Source: Rubrobacter sp.
GTDB lineage: Bacteria > Actinomycetota > Rubrobacteria > Rubrobacterales > Rubrobacteraceae
Assembly (NCBI GenBank): GCA_013695335.1
Contig: JACDAR010000178.1
Span: 1-6,104 of the forward strand
Direction of reading: 5' to 3'
DNA length: 6,104 nucleotides
The notes under the pieces were generated by a model. It had not been told where the DNA came from. It saw only the letters and a program-made list of their open reading frames with translations, and made no database searches. A program made the translations under genes and the position numbers. Positions 5,731 to 6,104 of this stretch are shown here, piece after piece. Every line of letters begins with the position of its first letter. Position 1 is the first letter of the stretch.

Positions 5731-6104
5731 ATGGATAAAGACTACGAAGTGATCGTCATCGGATGCGGGGGCCTCGGCTCCGCGGCCCTCTACCGGCTCT
5801 CCAAAGAGCTTGGACCCGCAGTCCTCGGCCTGGAGCAGTTCCAGCTCGGCCACGACCGCGGAGCTTCCCAGGACCACTCGCGCATCATCCGGCTCGCCCA
5901 GCACCAGCCCGAGTACGCCACCCTCGCCCCCCACGCCTACGAAGCCTGGCATGAGGTCGAGCGCGAGTCGGGCCTGCAACTACTCTTCAAGACGGGCGGC
6001 CTCATCATCGAGGCCGTCGAAGAGCGCGACCCGGAGGAGACCGGGACCCGCAACATAGAAGGCTACGTCTCGGCCTTCGAGGAGCACGGCTTCGACTACG
6101 AGCT
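5731..6104 (+). CDS. Sarcosine-oxidase-like FAD-dependent oxidoreductase (3' part outside window)
   Basis: My translation gives 124 residues, open at the right edge, out of about 370-390 expected. The N-terminus has a Rossmann dinucleotide-binding motif, VIVIGCGGLGSAALYRL (7-23, GxGxxG), with the ribose-binding acid Glu35 at the end of the second strand. It continues with RGASQDHSRIIRLA (43-56), the Arg-rich segment near the flavin in the monomeric sarcosine oxidase/N-methyltryptophan oxidase group (DAO superfamily). These enzymes oxidise secondary amines or N-methyl amino acids, giving H2O2 and an imine. The covalent-flavin Cys lies beyond the window, so substrate and flavin linkage cannot be judged. 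ATG 5731 fits the family N-terminus; an in-frame ATG at 5707 would add eight residues and has only a weak GGA upstream. It is divergent from lysR and the probable target of that regulator. Confidence 0.87.
   Translation, partial: MDKDYEVIVIGCGGLGSAALYRLSKELGPAVLGLEQFQLGHDRGASQDHSRIIRLAQHQPEYATLAPHAYEAWHEVERESGLQLLFKTGGLIIEAVEERDPEETGTRNIEGYVSAFEEHGFDYE

Noticed and set aside
1..6104. A creatinine/N-carbamoylsarcosine to sarcosine pathway linking the cysteine hydrolase with the sarcosine-oxidase-like enzyme
   Set aside because: The two genes are over 5 kb apart with unrelated genes between, and neither substrate specificity can be established from the partial sequences.

Overview
The window is GC-rich, gene-dense bacterial DNA with good Shine-Dalgarno sites, several GTG starts and at least one plausible leaderless start. 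Protein style and gene content suggest a GC-rich Gram-positive, perhaps Rubrobacter-like actinobacterium. This is an impression, because no rRNA or other marker gene is present.

Layout from left to right: (1) the 5' part of an isochorismatase-family cysteine hydrolase on the minus strand, cut by the window edge; (2) a 160-bp divergent intergenic region; (3) on the plus strand, a broken gene for a bacterial pentameric ligand-gated ion channel (Cys-loop receptor superfamily), with an in-frame amber codon at the end of its signal peptide and a 1-nt frameshift just before its fourth membrane helix; (4) a strong GC hairpin between convergent genes; (5) a Tat-exported PhoD-type alkaline phosphatase/phosphodiesterase on the minus strand, preceded by an 11-bp-phased array of TTAAC hexamers that looks like a PhoP (Pho) box; (6) an EamA/DMT-family transporter on the minus strand; (7) a LysR-type regulator on the minus strand; (8) a divergent control region with a perfect 15-bp T-N11-A palindrome; (9) the 5' part of a sarcosine-oxidase-like FAD oxidoreductase on the plus strand, cut by the right edge.

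Two functional groups can be argued. The phosphatase and its Pho box form a phosphate-starvation scavenging unit. The LysR regulator, the divergent FAD oxidase and possibly the transporter downstream of lysR form a substrate-induced amine or amino-acid oxidation unit. The operator overlaps the lysR -35 region and is centred 64 bp upstream of a predicted leaderless start of the oxidase. The most unusual item is the channel gene: prokaryotic pentameric ligand-gated channels are uncommon, and this copy is nearly complete but carries two apparent lesions. No CRISPR array, tRNA, rRNA, insertion sequence or undescribed multi-gene system was found.
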